Below are positions 39,879 through 47,183 of a stretch of 56,885 bases of DNA, one piece after another. This DNA is from JAQBRD01 sp041158765 (GTDB lineage: Bacteria > Patescibacteriota > Minisyncoccia > Phycocordibacterales > PALSA-1337), in the NCBI GenBank assembly GCA_041158765.1, contig JBEBAU010000021.1, positions 1 through 56,885 on the forward strand, in the 5' to 3' direction. The translations under genes and the position numbers were made by a program. The notes under the pieces were generated by a model, which did not search any database, was not told the DNA's origin, and worked only from the letters and a program-made list of their open reading frames with translations. Position 1 is the first letter of the stretch, and each line of letters opens with the position of its first letter.

Positions 39879-41252
39879 GAAACCATCTTCAGTATCCTTG
39901 AGGCCATAACCGCGGTCCTCAATCTCTTTTCGGAGAGCATCTGCTTTTGACCAGTCTTTTGCTTTGCGAGCTTCATCACGGGCTTCGGCAAGTACCAATA
40001 TTTCTGGAGGAATATCACCGGTAGCGAGGACAGCGTCTGCACTAGCACCCTCAATGTGTTTCAATCCGGCCAAACCAAGACCGAACACTCGATCAAAATC
40101 AAGCAGTGTTGCGCGCTTATCAGCGTCAGATACTGTTTTGTCTTTCACCAATTCCCACACAAGAGCAATTGCTCGAGGCATATCAAAATCATCACTGATG
40201 AAATGCACGAACTTCTCTATATATGCCGGAGCAACATTGCCACCCTCACTCCAACCAACAAAATGCTCAGCGAGACGAATGAATGCCTGTTGCGCAGCTT
40301 TCACCGCATCAATAGTGAAATTTACTTGTGAACGATAGTGAGAAGTGAGAAGCCAATATCGATATCCGAGTGGGGAAATAATTTCAGCTTCAATATCTGC
40401 GAGCTTGAGGAAATTACCCTTAGACTTCGACATTTTCACATCCTGTACATTCATGAAGCCACCGTGAATCCAATAATGCACGAAGGGTTTGCCTGTTGCG
40501 GCTTCGGATTGAGCGATTTCATTGGTGTGATGGGGGAAGATGAGATCGCTACCACCTGTATGGATATCAATAGTATCGCCAAGCGCTCGAGTAGCCATCG
40601 CTGAACATTCAATATGCCATCCTGGACGACCATTACCAAATGGCGCCTCCCAAACTGCTTCACTTATCTCACCATCGCTGAACTTCCAAAGCGCAAAATC
40701 TCGAGGATTCTCTTTTTCATATTCATCATTCGAAATACGCTCTCGCAAAGATTCACTTGAAGTTGTCGCGAGACCTCCAAGCTTGGCAAGCGAACCATAA
40801 CCAATAGACTTACCAATGCTGAAATAAATGCCGTCTTTGCTTGGATATGCAAATCCTTTTTCAATCAAGATACTGATCATTTCAATCATATCTTTCACAT
40901 GATCTCGCGCTCGCAACACTCGATGTGGTTCAAGAATATTAAGTGATTGTATATCTGAAAGGAAAAGCTTCTCATATCTGCGAGTTAACTCATCGAGCGT
41001 AGTGTGTTCATCGCGACTGCGGTTGATAGTCTTATCATCAACATCAGTAATATTCATGACTTGTGTCACAAAATAACCCTGATACTCAAAAACTCGGCGA
41101 ATAATATCGTCCATGACAAAAGTACGGAGATTTCCAATATGTGCAGTGTCATAGACCGTTGGTCCACACTGATACATACCCATTCGCCCTGATTCGATTG
41201 GTTTGAAAAGCTCTTTTTTGCCACTAGCAGTATTGTGTATGAAAATTTCCAT
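39861..41252 (-). CDS. cysS: Cysteinyl-tRNA synthetase
   Basis: A 463-residue class I synthetase. MYQCGPTVYDTAHIGNLRTF contains the zinc-binding Cys and the HIGH equivalent (HIGN). WHIECSAMATRALGDTIDIH supplies further zinc ligands with FPHHTNEIAQSEA. KMSKSKGNFLKL is the KMSKS loop. The C-terminal helical domain ends AKDWSKADALRKEIEDRGYG. It is followed 12 bases upstream by the CorA-like gene in the same direction, probably one transcript. Confidence 0.97.
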   Translation of the reverse strand: MEIFIHNTASGKKELFKPIESGRMGMYQCGPTVYDTAHIGNLRTFVMDDIIRRVFEYQGYFVTQVMNITDVDDKTINRSRDEHTTLDELTRRYEKLFLSDIQSLNILEPHRVLRARDHVKDMIEMISILIEKGFAYPSKDGIYFSIGKSIGYGSLAKLGGLATTSSESLRERISNDEYEKENPRDFALWKFSDGEISEAVWEAPFGNGRPGWHIECSAMATRALGDTIDIHTGGSDLIFPHHTNEIAQSEAATGKPFVHYWIHGGFMNVQDVKMSKSKGNFLKLADIEAEIISPLGYRYWLLTSHYRSQVNFTIDAVKAAQQAFIRLAEHFVGWSEGGNVAPAYIEKFVHFISDDFDMPRAIALVWELVKDKTVSDADKRATLLDFDRVFGLGLAGLKHIEGASADAVLATGDIPPEILVLAEARDEARKAKDWSKADALRKEIEDRGYGLKDTEDGFLVREL

Positions 41253-41264
41253 GAAAGAATGCGA

Positions 41265-42185
41265 TTATATCCACTTACGATACCTGAAAAATGCAATCAT
41301 ACCAAATGCACCAATAATCATTGCTCCGAAAATAATTTCAAAATCAAATGGCATTCCAATAATCGGCGTACGTGATGTCGGCATTGAGAAAATATCAGTG
41401 AAAAGGGAAAGAGGGAATGTGATGAATGCCATGAGGGTGAGCATTTTCATTGTCTCATTCTGTTTTGTTGAAAGAAGGGAATCGTTGGTCTCTCGAAGCT
41501 CACGCACAAGTTCATAGAGATTCTCGGCGGTACTTGAGACTTTTTTGTACTCAGCAACAATATCATCAGTGTGATATCTAAAATTAGGACTGAAAAATTT
41601 CTCCATAGCAAGACCGACAAGCTCGAGCACTTCATCATGAGTTCGGAATATCTGCTGTACATCAATGACTTCACGACCAATATTAGAGAGTACGAGCACC
41701 ATGCGCTTCTCTTGTCCTTCAAAAATCCGTCGCTCTGCATGTGAAAGGTCATCTCGAAGGTTTTTGAGATCTCGATACGCATGCGTATAGAGTTTTTTCA
41801 TCATGTAGTAGAAGACGAAACCTGCATGTTCGCCAATGCCTTTTTTATCAATAATTGAATTTGTTTCAAAGACTTTTGAAAAAGCGTGCAACGGCTCAAT
41901 TGTGCTGTATCTTGTTGTGATAATGAAATCTTTGCCAACAACAAAATCAATCTCCTTTTTTGATATGAGACCTTTGCTGCCTTCTTTTGTGCGAGAAGGA
42001 ATATCGAGGGAAACGTACACACAATTTTTGAATAATTCGACACGAGGTTCAGAGCTCGGTGTTGCAAGTTCGTCTCCAATTGTTGTGTGGAGGTCGTACT
42101 TCTTGATGATATCTGAGATTTCGGTCTGCGTTGGAGATTCGAGATCTATCCAAACAAGATCATTGTAGCTGTATGTGTGTACCAT
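41265..42185 (-). CDS. CorA-family divalent cation transporter lacking the GMN motif
   Basis: A 306-residue CorA/ZntB-like protein. Residues 1-235 form the cytoplasmic domain with the long stalk helix (DLKNLRDDLSHAERRIFEGQ, FRYHTDDIVAEYKKVSSTAE, NLYELVRELRETNDSLLSTK). Two membrane helices lie at about 245-265 and 278-300. After the first, where CorA has YGMN, the sequence is FSMPTSRTPIIGMPFDFE, so the selectivity motif is changed to SMP. It may transport another ion, or have altered gating. ATG 42185 follows a minus-strand TATACT by 8 bases. Confidence 0.88.
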   Translation of the reverse strand: MVHTYSYNDLVWIDLESPTQTEISDIIKKYDLHTTIGDELATPSSEPRVELFKNCVYVSLDIPSRTKEGSKGLISKKEIDFVVGKDFIITTRYSTIEPLHAFSKVFETNSIIDKKGIGEHAGFVFYYMMKKLYTHAYRDLKNLRDDLSHAERRIFEGQEKRMVLVLSNIGREVIDVQQIFRTHDEVLELVGLAMEKFFSPNFRYHTDDIVAEYKKVSSTAENLYELVRELRETNDSLLSTKQNETMKMLTLMAFITFPLSLFTDIFSMPTSRTPIIGMPFDFEIIFGAMIIGAFGMIAFFRYRKWI

Positions 42186-42193
42186 ATTTCATA

Positions 42194-42206
42194 AGTATAC
42201 TATAAT
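42194..42206. promoter_or_regulatory. Back-to-back -10 boxes between corA-like and ctp genes
   Basis: TATACT on the minus strand (42199-42194) and TATAAT on the plus strand (42201-42206) abut within 13 bases and serve divergent starts at 42185 and 42226. Confidence 0.65.
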
Positions 42207-42225
42207 AAGGCGCACAATACATAGT

Positions 42226-43479
42226 ATGAATACACACAAAGAAACAAAAATCATCGTTTGGACTGTTGGAATATTAATCGCAATAATTCTATTTTGGGTA
42301 GGTTTTACTACAGGCAAATATTCTGAAAAGGTTGCAGCAATTGAACACCCTAAGGTAAGCGCGTCAAACACAGTTGTTACCGAGGCTCAACTTGCACCAT
42401 TTTGGAAGGCATGGGCAATTCTCGATCAAAAATTCGTAACAGCAGGAAGCACAACAGCTCAAGATAAGATTTGGGGTGCAATAAAAGGCCTCGCTGCTGC
42501 AGAAGGTGATCCATACACGGTGTTTTTCCCTCCAGCTGAAAATACTGCTTTCAAGGAAGAGATCAGTGGTAACTTCGAAGGTGTCGGTATGGAAATCGAC
42601 TCAAAAAATGGCGTACTCACTGTCGTAGCACCACTCAAAGGTAGCCCAGCCGAAAAAGCCGGCATACACACCGGTGATATTGTTTCAAAAATCAACGGCA
42701 CCTCAACAGAAAACATGACCACCAATGCCGCTATCAAACTCATCCGAGGCCCGAGCGGCACTACAGTAACTCTTACTATTATTCGTGAAGGGCTTACCGC
42801 TCCAATCGAGAAGACCATTACTCGCCAGATTATCAATATTCCTACAATTGAAACAGAGAAGAAGGATGGGGTATTCATTATTCGACTCTTTAGCTTTACC
42901 GCTCAATCTCCAGAGCTTTTCCGTGGAGCACTTCGAGAATTCGTACTTTCAGATACCAATAAGCTCATCCTCGACCTTCGAGGCAATCCAGGTGGATATC
43001 TTGATGCTGCATGGGATATGGCGAGTTGGTTCCTTCCTGCAGGCAAAATCGTTGTGACCGAAGACTTTGGAGGCAAACAGGATCCAGTTTTCTATCGAAG
43101 CAAGGGCTATAACATCTTCAATGACAATCTCCGTATGGCCATTCTCGTAAACGGAGGATCAGCGTCAGCAGCCGAAATTCTTGCTGGAGCTCTTCGAGAG
43201 AATGGAATTGGACAGCTTGTCGGAACCAAAACATTCGGTAAGGGCTCAGTTCAAGAACTCATACCAATTACCGAAAACACATCCCTCAAGGTTACTGTTG
43301 CTCGATGGCTCACTCCAGCAGGTCACAATCTCTCTCATGACGGCCTCGTTCCCGATTTCATCGTTGCTGATCCTAAGCTTGATGCAAGCGCCACATCAAC
43401 AACTCCAGCGTCAGTCAAAGCTGCCAATTTGAAAGTTGATGCTCAGCAAGACAAAGCTATTGAAATCCTCAAAAAATAG
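42226..43479 (+). CDS. C-terminal processing peptidase, S41 family
   Basis: A 417-residue protein. ATG 42226 is preferred because the TATAAT lies between it and an upstream in-frame start. It has one N-terminal membrane span (residues 8-28), a tail-specific protease N-terminal region, a PDZ domain (about 95-180: GVGMEIDSKNGVLTVVAPLK, SPAEKAGIHTGDIVSKINGT) and the S41 catalytic domain with NGGSASAAEILAGALRENG (nucleophile Ser) and GTKTFGKGSVQEL (general base Lys). It cleaves C-terminal tails of envelope proteins. L9 follows in the same direction. Confidence 0.95.
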   Translation: MNTHKETKIIVWTVGILIAIILFWVGFTTGKYSEKVAAIEHPKVSASNTVVTEAQLAPFWKAWAILDQKFVTAGSTTAQDKIWGAIKGLAAAEGDPYTVFFPPAENTAFKEEISGNFEGVGMEIDSKNGVLTVVAPLKGSPAEKAGIHTGDIVSKINGTSTENMTTNAAIKLIRGPSGTTVTLTIIREGLTAPIEKTITRQIINIPTIETEKKDGVFIIRLFSFTAQSPELFRGALREFVLSDTNKLILDLRGNPGGYLDAAWDMASWFLPAGKIVVTEDFGGKQDPVFYRSKGYNIFNDNLRMAILVNGGSASAAEILAGALRENGIGQLVGTKTFGKGSVQELIPITENTSLKVTVARWLTPAGHNLSHDGLVPDFIVADPKLDASATSTTPASVKAANLKVDAQQDKAIEILKK

Positions 43480-43525
43480 CAGTACCATACAAATATCAAT
43501 TACACAGTTAATCATTCACACATAT

Positions 43526-43978
43526 ATGAAAGTTATTTTTCTGAAAGACGTGCCGAAAATAGGCAAAAAATACGAAACCAAAGAAATCGCTGATGGATAT
43601 GCGATCAATATGCTCATACCAAAAGGTGTCGCAATAGCTGCTACTCCTGCCGCTGTGAAGCGAATTGATCTTGAAAAGGCACGCTTGATGGGTGAGCAGA
43701 AGGTTCACGAAGAGCTTCTCATGAAGAATCTCAAGGAGATTGATGGGGTGAGCATTGTTATTTCAGAGAAGGCCAATGAAAAGGGTCACCTCTTCGCTGG
43801 TATTCACAAGCCTGAGCTTATTCTCAAGATTCAACAGCAGACACGTGTTCAAATCGCCCCAGACTATATTGTGCTCGACAAACCAATCAAAGAGACTGGC
43901 GAATACACTATTCAAGTGAAAGCAGGGGATCAAGCTAACAAAACCGCCAAGTTCAAGCTCACGGTGAAGGCTGCCTAA
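43526..43978 (+). CDS. rplI: 50S ribosomal protein L9
   Basis: A 150-residue protein. ATG 43526 starts the canonical MKVIFLKDVPKIGKKYETKE; an upstream open frame to 43436 overlaps the protease gene. GYAINMLIPKGVAIAATPAA matches the rRNA-binding N-domain signature, followed by the long connecting helix and a C-domain (GHLFAGIHKPELILKIQQQT). Palindromic repeat copy 3 lies 80 bases downstream. Confidence 0.97.
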   Translation: MKVIFLKDVPKIGKKYETKEIADGYAINMLIPKGVAIAATPAAVKRIDLEKARLMGEQKVHEELLMKNLKEIDGVSIVISEKANEKGHLFAGIHKPELILKIQQQTRVQIAPDYIVLDKPIKETGEYTIQVKAGDQANKTAKFKLTVKAA

Positions 43979-44056
43979 CGAGCAAGTGCCAAGCAAAACA
44001 CTAAAGGTACGACGTTTTTTGCGACTACACCTCCGGGAATATGAGATAGTAGCAAT

Positions 44057-44103
44057 AAGGAAATTTTCGGACAACTGACTTGGTTTCAGTTGTCCGAAAA
44101 TTT
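44057..44103. repeat. Palindromic repeat, copy 3
   Basis: An 18-bp perfect inverted repeat: AAATTTTCGGACAACTGA (44061-44078) and its reverse complement (44086-44103) with a 7-base loop. It is located between convergent rplI and rpmA, but a separate, ordinary terminator exists at 44154, so the repeat is not needed for termination. Confidence 0.9.
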
Positions 44104-44153
44104 ACACATCATAGTAATAGAGGAAATCGCCTACAAAAATAAGTGGTAGACAA

Positions 44154-44183
44154 CAAAAAAACCTCTGAAATGGAGGCTTTTTT
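44154..44183. terminator. Bidirectional intrinsic terminator
   Basis: AAAAAAACCTC and GAGGCTTTTTT pair with one mismatch around TGAAATG, between convergent rplI (+) and rpmA (-). Confidence 0.85.
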
Positions 44184-44206
44184 GATTTCTATTTCTGTGT
44201 GTTGTG

Positions 44207-44488
44207 TTATTTTGCTGGAACGACGTGAACAATCTTCTTGCGCATGATTGTATTGTCGAAGTGAACCTTACGCTTGCTTCCGAATTTCACAATACCGTCC
44301 TTGAGAGCAAAGAGGGTATGATCCTTGCCCATGCCGATATTTCGGCCAGGAAGAACGTCAGTACCGCGCTGTCGCACGATAATAGAACCAATCTGTGCCA
44401 TTTCACCATCATTAACCTTCACACCGAGATACTGTGGTCCCGAATCTCGGCCGTTTTTTGTTGATCCTCCTGCTTTTTTGGTTGCCAT
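44207..44488 (-). CDS. rpmA: 50S ribosomal protein L27
   Basis: A 93-residue protein with the canonical start MATKKAGGSTKNGRDSGPQY and the core IIVRQRGTDVLPGRNIGMGK, DHTLFALKDGIVKF. The N-terminus begins directly with the mature A-T/H-K-K-x-GG form, without the cleaved extension seen in Firmicutes. It is a single gene, separated from rplU. A minus-strand TATACT (44503-44498) lies 9 bases before the ATG. Confidence 0.97.
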   Translation of the reverse strand: MATKKAGGSTKNGRDSGPQYLGVKVNDGEMAQIGSIIVRQRGTDVLPGRNIGMGKDHTLFALKDGIVKFGSKRKVHFDNTIMRKKIVHVVPAK

Positions 44489-44497
44489 AGTGGGAAT

Positions 44498-44503
44498 AGT
44501 ATA
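44498..44503 (-). promoter_or_regulatory. -10 box (TATACT) of rpmA
   Basis: Minus-strand TATACT, 9 bases before ATG 44488. Apart from this, no feature was seen up to about 44655. Confidence 0.6.
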
Positions 44504-44659
44504 GCAGAGAGCCCAAAAAAAGCAATAGCCGGAAGCTGAAATAGCGATTTCTGCTCATTTCAACAAAGTGAATAAGCCACCCCTTGAAAAGTCCCAAATA
44601 GTATTGTCCAAAAACCTATATTTTACAACGTATAATCATGATTTTGGGACTATAAGCAC

Positions 44660-44688
44660 TTGACACGCGTTTTCAAAAATGCTACTAT
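44660..44688 (+). promoter_or_regulatory. Consensus sigma70 promoter of the transglycosylase gene
   Basis: TTGACA (44660-44665), a 17-base spacer and TACTAT (44683-44688). The first ATG after it (44695) is 6 bases from the -10, where a leaderless start would lie, and opens a 13-codon leader ORF. Confidence 0.8.
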
Positions 44689-44694
44689 ATACCC

Positions 44695-44736
44695 ATGGAT
44701 GACGTACTGGGCAGTTGCCTGGATACGTCGTTTTAA
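44695..44736 (+). promoter_or_regulatory. Leader ORF overlapping an attenuator-like hairpin
   Basis: ATG 44695 opens MDDVLGSCLDTSF, ending TAA 44734-44736, 5 bases before the main ATG 44742 and in another frame. The same bases form a hairpin, GACGTA (44701-44706) with TACGTC (44724-44729) and an inner GGC/GCC, followed by GTTTT. A ribosome on the leader ORF would disrupt the hairpin, so it may control transcription or translation of the following gene. Confidence 0.5.
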
Positions 44737-44741
44737 ATTAT

Positions 44742-45239
44742 ATGATTGAACTTATTACCGGCATTTCGATCCTTGCTTCGACGGTATCGCTTCACATGAG
44801 CGCTATTGGCGCAGCAACATCGACTGCTTCTACGACAGACGCCGCAACTACAACAGCTACGACGACCGTACAGGAGCAAACCATGGATCAGACTCAGGTT
44901 GAACGTCTCGTATCTTATAAAACTCACGTAACAGCTTATTTTGCAGATACACCAATGCTTATTGACATTGCACGCTGTGAATCAGAATTCCGACAGTATG
45001 ATCGCCAAGGAAATCTCATTCGTGGCAGAGTAAATGATCAAGATGTTGGTATTATGCAAATTAATGAAAAATACCACCTCGAAAAGTCGAAGTCACTCGG
45101 CTACGACATATATACCGTTGAAGGCAACCTCGCATATGCAAAATACATATACGAAAAACAGGGAGGTGCTCCTTGGTCAGCTTCACAAAAGTGCTGGTCA
45201 AAGTATTCACCAACAGATGCTTCAATTGCAATGAAATAA
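44742..45239 (+). CDS. Exported lytic transglycosylase/lysozyme-like protein
   Basis: A 165-residue protein with a signal peptide (residues 1-27), a Thr/Ala-rich linker (28-48) and an SLT-like domain (about 60-160). It has IDIARCESEFRQYD with the likely catalytic E80, DVGIMQINEKYHLEKSKSLG, NLAYAKYIYEKQGGAPW and SQKCW. Two cysteines (C79 and the one in KCW) could form a disulphide. It would cleave peptidoglycan glycan strands. It is preceded by a leader ORF and hairpin. ATG 44742 is preferred over the in-frame TTG 44715, which lies within the hairpin. Confidence 0.9.
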   Translation: MIELITGISILASTVSLHMSAIGAATSTASTTDAATTTATTTVQEQTMDQTQVERLVSYKTHVTAYFADTPMLIDIARCESEFRQYDRQGNLIRGRVNDQDVGIMQINEKYHLEKSKSLGYDIYTVEGNLAYAKYIYEKQGGAPWSASQKCWSKYSPTDASIAMK

Positions 45240-45268
45240 TTTGGCAGAAAAATAAAACCCCCTAAACA

Positions 45269-45310
45269 AAAAGAAAACCGGCACACAGTGATGTGTGCCG
45301 GTTTTCTTTT
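45269..45310 (+). terminator. Strong intrinsic terminator
   Basis: A perfect 18-bp stem (45269-45286 with 45293-45310) around a 6-base loop, with A-run and T-run flanks. It follows the transglycosylase gene by 29 bases and could act on both strands. Confidence 0.9.
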
Positions 45311-45324
45311 ATATATAATAAAAA

Positions 45325-45348
45325 ATCACACATTTTATGATGTATGAT
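45325..45348 (-). terminator. Terminator of the 45335-45913 gene
   Basis: On the minus strand ATCATACAT (45348-45340) pairs with ATGTGTGAT (45333-45325, one G-U pair), followed by TTTTTATT. The TAA stop of the gene (45337-45335) lies in the loop. Confidence 0.75.
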
Positions 45349-45913
45349 TGGGTTTCCAATTGTCTGGCGGCACAAAAATTTCATAACCGCGACGCTCGGG
45401 GTTCTCTTTTTTCCAAGTGATTCTCATAATGAAGAGAATTTTCCATCCTGTGTAATCAAAGCCTACAGCACCACAACTATCATAGAAGGTATTGGCAGTG
45501 CTTATGACATCCTTTACGGACATCTTTTCGGTAATTGGTGACCACGATTGACGGGATATCCCTGGCAGAAGTTTGGGTAAGTGATAAATCACCTCATACA
45601 GGACTCCATTTCCAATGAAGGCGGGGATGAGACCGCCCACTGAATCGAAGAAATTTTTCCCGTATTTACTTTTGCCAAGCCACTTTCGCGACCTCGCATT
45701 CATCTTCCAAGTGCTCGTTGCTTCCATGTTGAGGTTTTCGAATGGTCGAACCGCAACAAAAGACGTATTTGCGGCAAGCTTGTCGTAATATGCTTTTTCT
45801 TCACCGGACATCCAGCAATGGCAGATGCCAATGCATGGTCCACCAATCATGGGGTGTCGGAAAAAGGACATTCCGAATTTATTGTCGAGGACTCTGTATT
45901 TGTTAGTTTTCAA
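45335..45913 (-). CDS. Unknown protein with TTG start
   Basis: A 192-residue product. The frame opens at TTG 45913, which has TAGGAG 5 bases upstream, so TTG is probably the real start; the next ATG is at residue 15. Cysteines cluster in GGPCIGICHCWMSGEEKAYY (about residues 25-44), and aromatic residues are frequent (WKMNARSRKWLG, WKILFIMRITWKK). There is no signal peptide or membrane span, and no family is recognised. Its stop codon is in its terminator loop. The Shine-Dalgarno-led, GC-richer style matches the atypical gene set. Confidence 0.65.
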   Translation of the reverse strand: MKTNKYRVLDNKFGMSFFRHPMIGGPCIGICHCWMSGEEKAYYDKLAANTSFVAVRPFENLNMEATSTWKMNARSRKWLGKSKYGKNFFDSVGGLIPAFIGNGVLYEVIYHLPKLLPGISRQSWSPITEKMSVKDVISTANTFYDSCGAVGFDYTGWKILFIMRITWKKENPERRGYEIFVPPDNWKPNHTS

Positions 45914-46013
45914 GTTACTCCTATCGTATAGATGAGGTTTGTTATCTTTGGACCCAGGGTATACCCGGTGTTAATCCAGCAGTAACCTTAACCAAAGAGT
46001 TCAACAAAAGCAA

Positions 46014-46817
46014 CTAGATTGTAAGAGGCGTCTCTATTTCACTATTAACACTTTCATCGTGTCCATGTTCATGAGCGCCAAGCATACCGACGGCAATCAT
46101 TACTGCTGCTCCAAGCAAAATTGCCCAGATATACATGAAAACTTTTTTTGAAGACTTGATCGATCGCACAGTAGAGGGAATTAAATCTTGAAGAAGCACT
46201 GACAAAAAGCCTCCGGCAGCTAAGCCCAAAAGGGTAGATTCATATTGCTCAAAGAAATCAAGAAAATAGAACGATCCGACTGCACCAATCAGAATTGTTG
46301 TAGAAACCAAGAAGTTTCGAATCAATGCCTGTTTTGTGCTATATCCGGACTGCTTGAGAACAAAAAACTCTGTTGCTTCTTGAACTAGCTCATGAATCAA
46401 AACCGAAAGCGCAATTCCGATACCAACTGATCCGCCAGCGAGAAATGAAGCAGTAATAAGTATACCGTCAGCAATGTTATGCAATCCGTCACTTACAAGA
46501 ATACGTGTAGCACTTCTGCGTGAGTGTGGGTGTTCTGTATCTTCTGTGTGGTGGTGATGAAATTCTGGAATAAGATTTGAAAGTCCAATTGAAATAAGCG
46601 CACCAATTAATACCCAAATTACTGTTATCCCTAATTCTCCATGCCCACTCGATTCTTGAAAGAGGAGGAAAGCGACCACTCCAAATACGCCAATTGCAAA
46701 ACTAGTAAGTAAACTAAGATTCTTTTCAACGAATATATGAACCTTGGTAGAAATTGTGAATATTCCAACCAAAGAAGCGAGCATTATAATACAGCTTGTT
46801 ATAAGAATTTCTAACAT
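46014..46817 (-). CDS. ZIP-family metal transporter
   Basis: A 267-residue membrane protein with eight hydrophobic segments. The ZIP signature helices are SDGLHNIADGILITASFLAG (helix 4, metal-binding H and D/N) and LIHELVQEATEFFVLKQSGY (helix 5, HE..Q.. pattern). The loop between helices 3 and 4 is His-rich (EFHHHHTEDTEHPHSRR), as usual for zinc binding, and the C-terminus has GAHEHGHDES. It probably imports or releases Zn2+ or another divalent metal. Confidence 0.94.
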   Translation of the reverse strand: MLEILITSCIIMLASLVGIFTISTKVHIFVEKNLSLLTSFAIGVFGVVAFLLFQESSGHGELGITVIWVLIGALISIGLSNLIPEFHHHHTEDTEHPHSRRSATRILVSDGLHNIADGILITASFLAGGSVGIGIALSVLIHELVQEATEFFVLKQSGYSTKQALIRNFLVSTTILIGAVGSFYFLDFFEQYESTLLGLAAGGFLSVLLQDLIPSTVRSIKSSKKVFMYIWAILLGAAVMIAVGMLGAHEHGHDESVNSEIETPLTI

Positions 46818-47147
46818 AATTGATGTCTATTATTTGTATAAATGTATAATTATGTACAAGAATACATGATATGAAACCCAAATGCAACTAATTTGCATTT
46901 ATACGATATCGAATTGTCCAAACTATTTTATAGAGATACGAATGACTTCAAAAATATTCTGCTGCAGTACACGTATCGCAACGAGTGATAGATCATGTGG
47001 GGAATTAACTGTCCGAATTTTTGAAAGCGACACATATAGATACACCCAAACACCCGAAGGGCAATGTAAATCGAGCCAAACTAACCCCGCCGTCTCTATT
47101 GTGGTCGTGTCGCACAATATATCTTTTACGACTCTACTATAGAGGAG
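46818..47147. other. Intergenic region with a degraded repeat and no convincing gene
   Basis: The region has a small AAATGCAA/TTTGCATTT hairpin near 46880-46900 and a half copy of the palindromic repeat (47010-47022). Overlapping short frames on both strands lack any promoter, Shine-Dalgarno or protein-like composition. It may be a decayed gene or a recombination scar. Confidence 0.4.
47008..47023. repeat. Half copy of the palindromic repeat (right arm)
   Basis: TGTCCGAATTTTT (47010-47022) is identical to 13 bases of the right arm of copy 1 (22710-22722). No matching left arm is found next to it. Confidence 0.45.
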
Positions 47148-47183
47148 AAAAGGCTCCAAAGAGGTCTATACCTATTGGAGCCT
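47148..47183 (-). terminator. Intrinsic terminator of the 47219-47599 gene
   Basis: AGGCTCCAA and TTGGAGCCT (47151-47159 with 47175-47183) pair perfectly, with an inner AGGT/ACCT stem. On the minus strand a TTTT run follows. Confidence 0.8.

Noticed and set aside
44715..44741. TTG start for the transglycosylase
   Set aside because: The TTG lies in the leader hairpin, and the 9-residue extension would precede the signal peptide; ATG 44742 is better.
46882..47159. Overlapping 86-codon (+) and 78-codon (-) frames
   Set aside because: They overlap each other, lack start signals, and cross the repeat remnant; neither looks protein-like.
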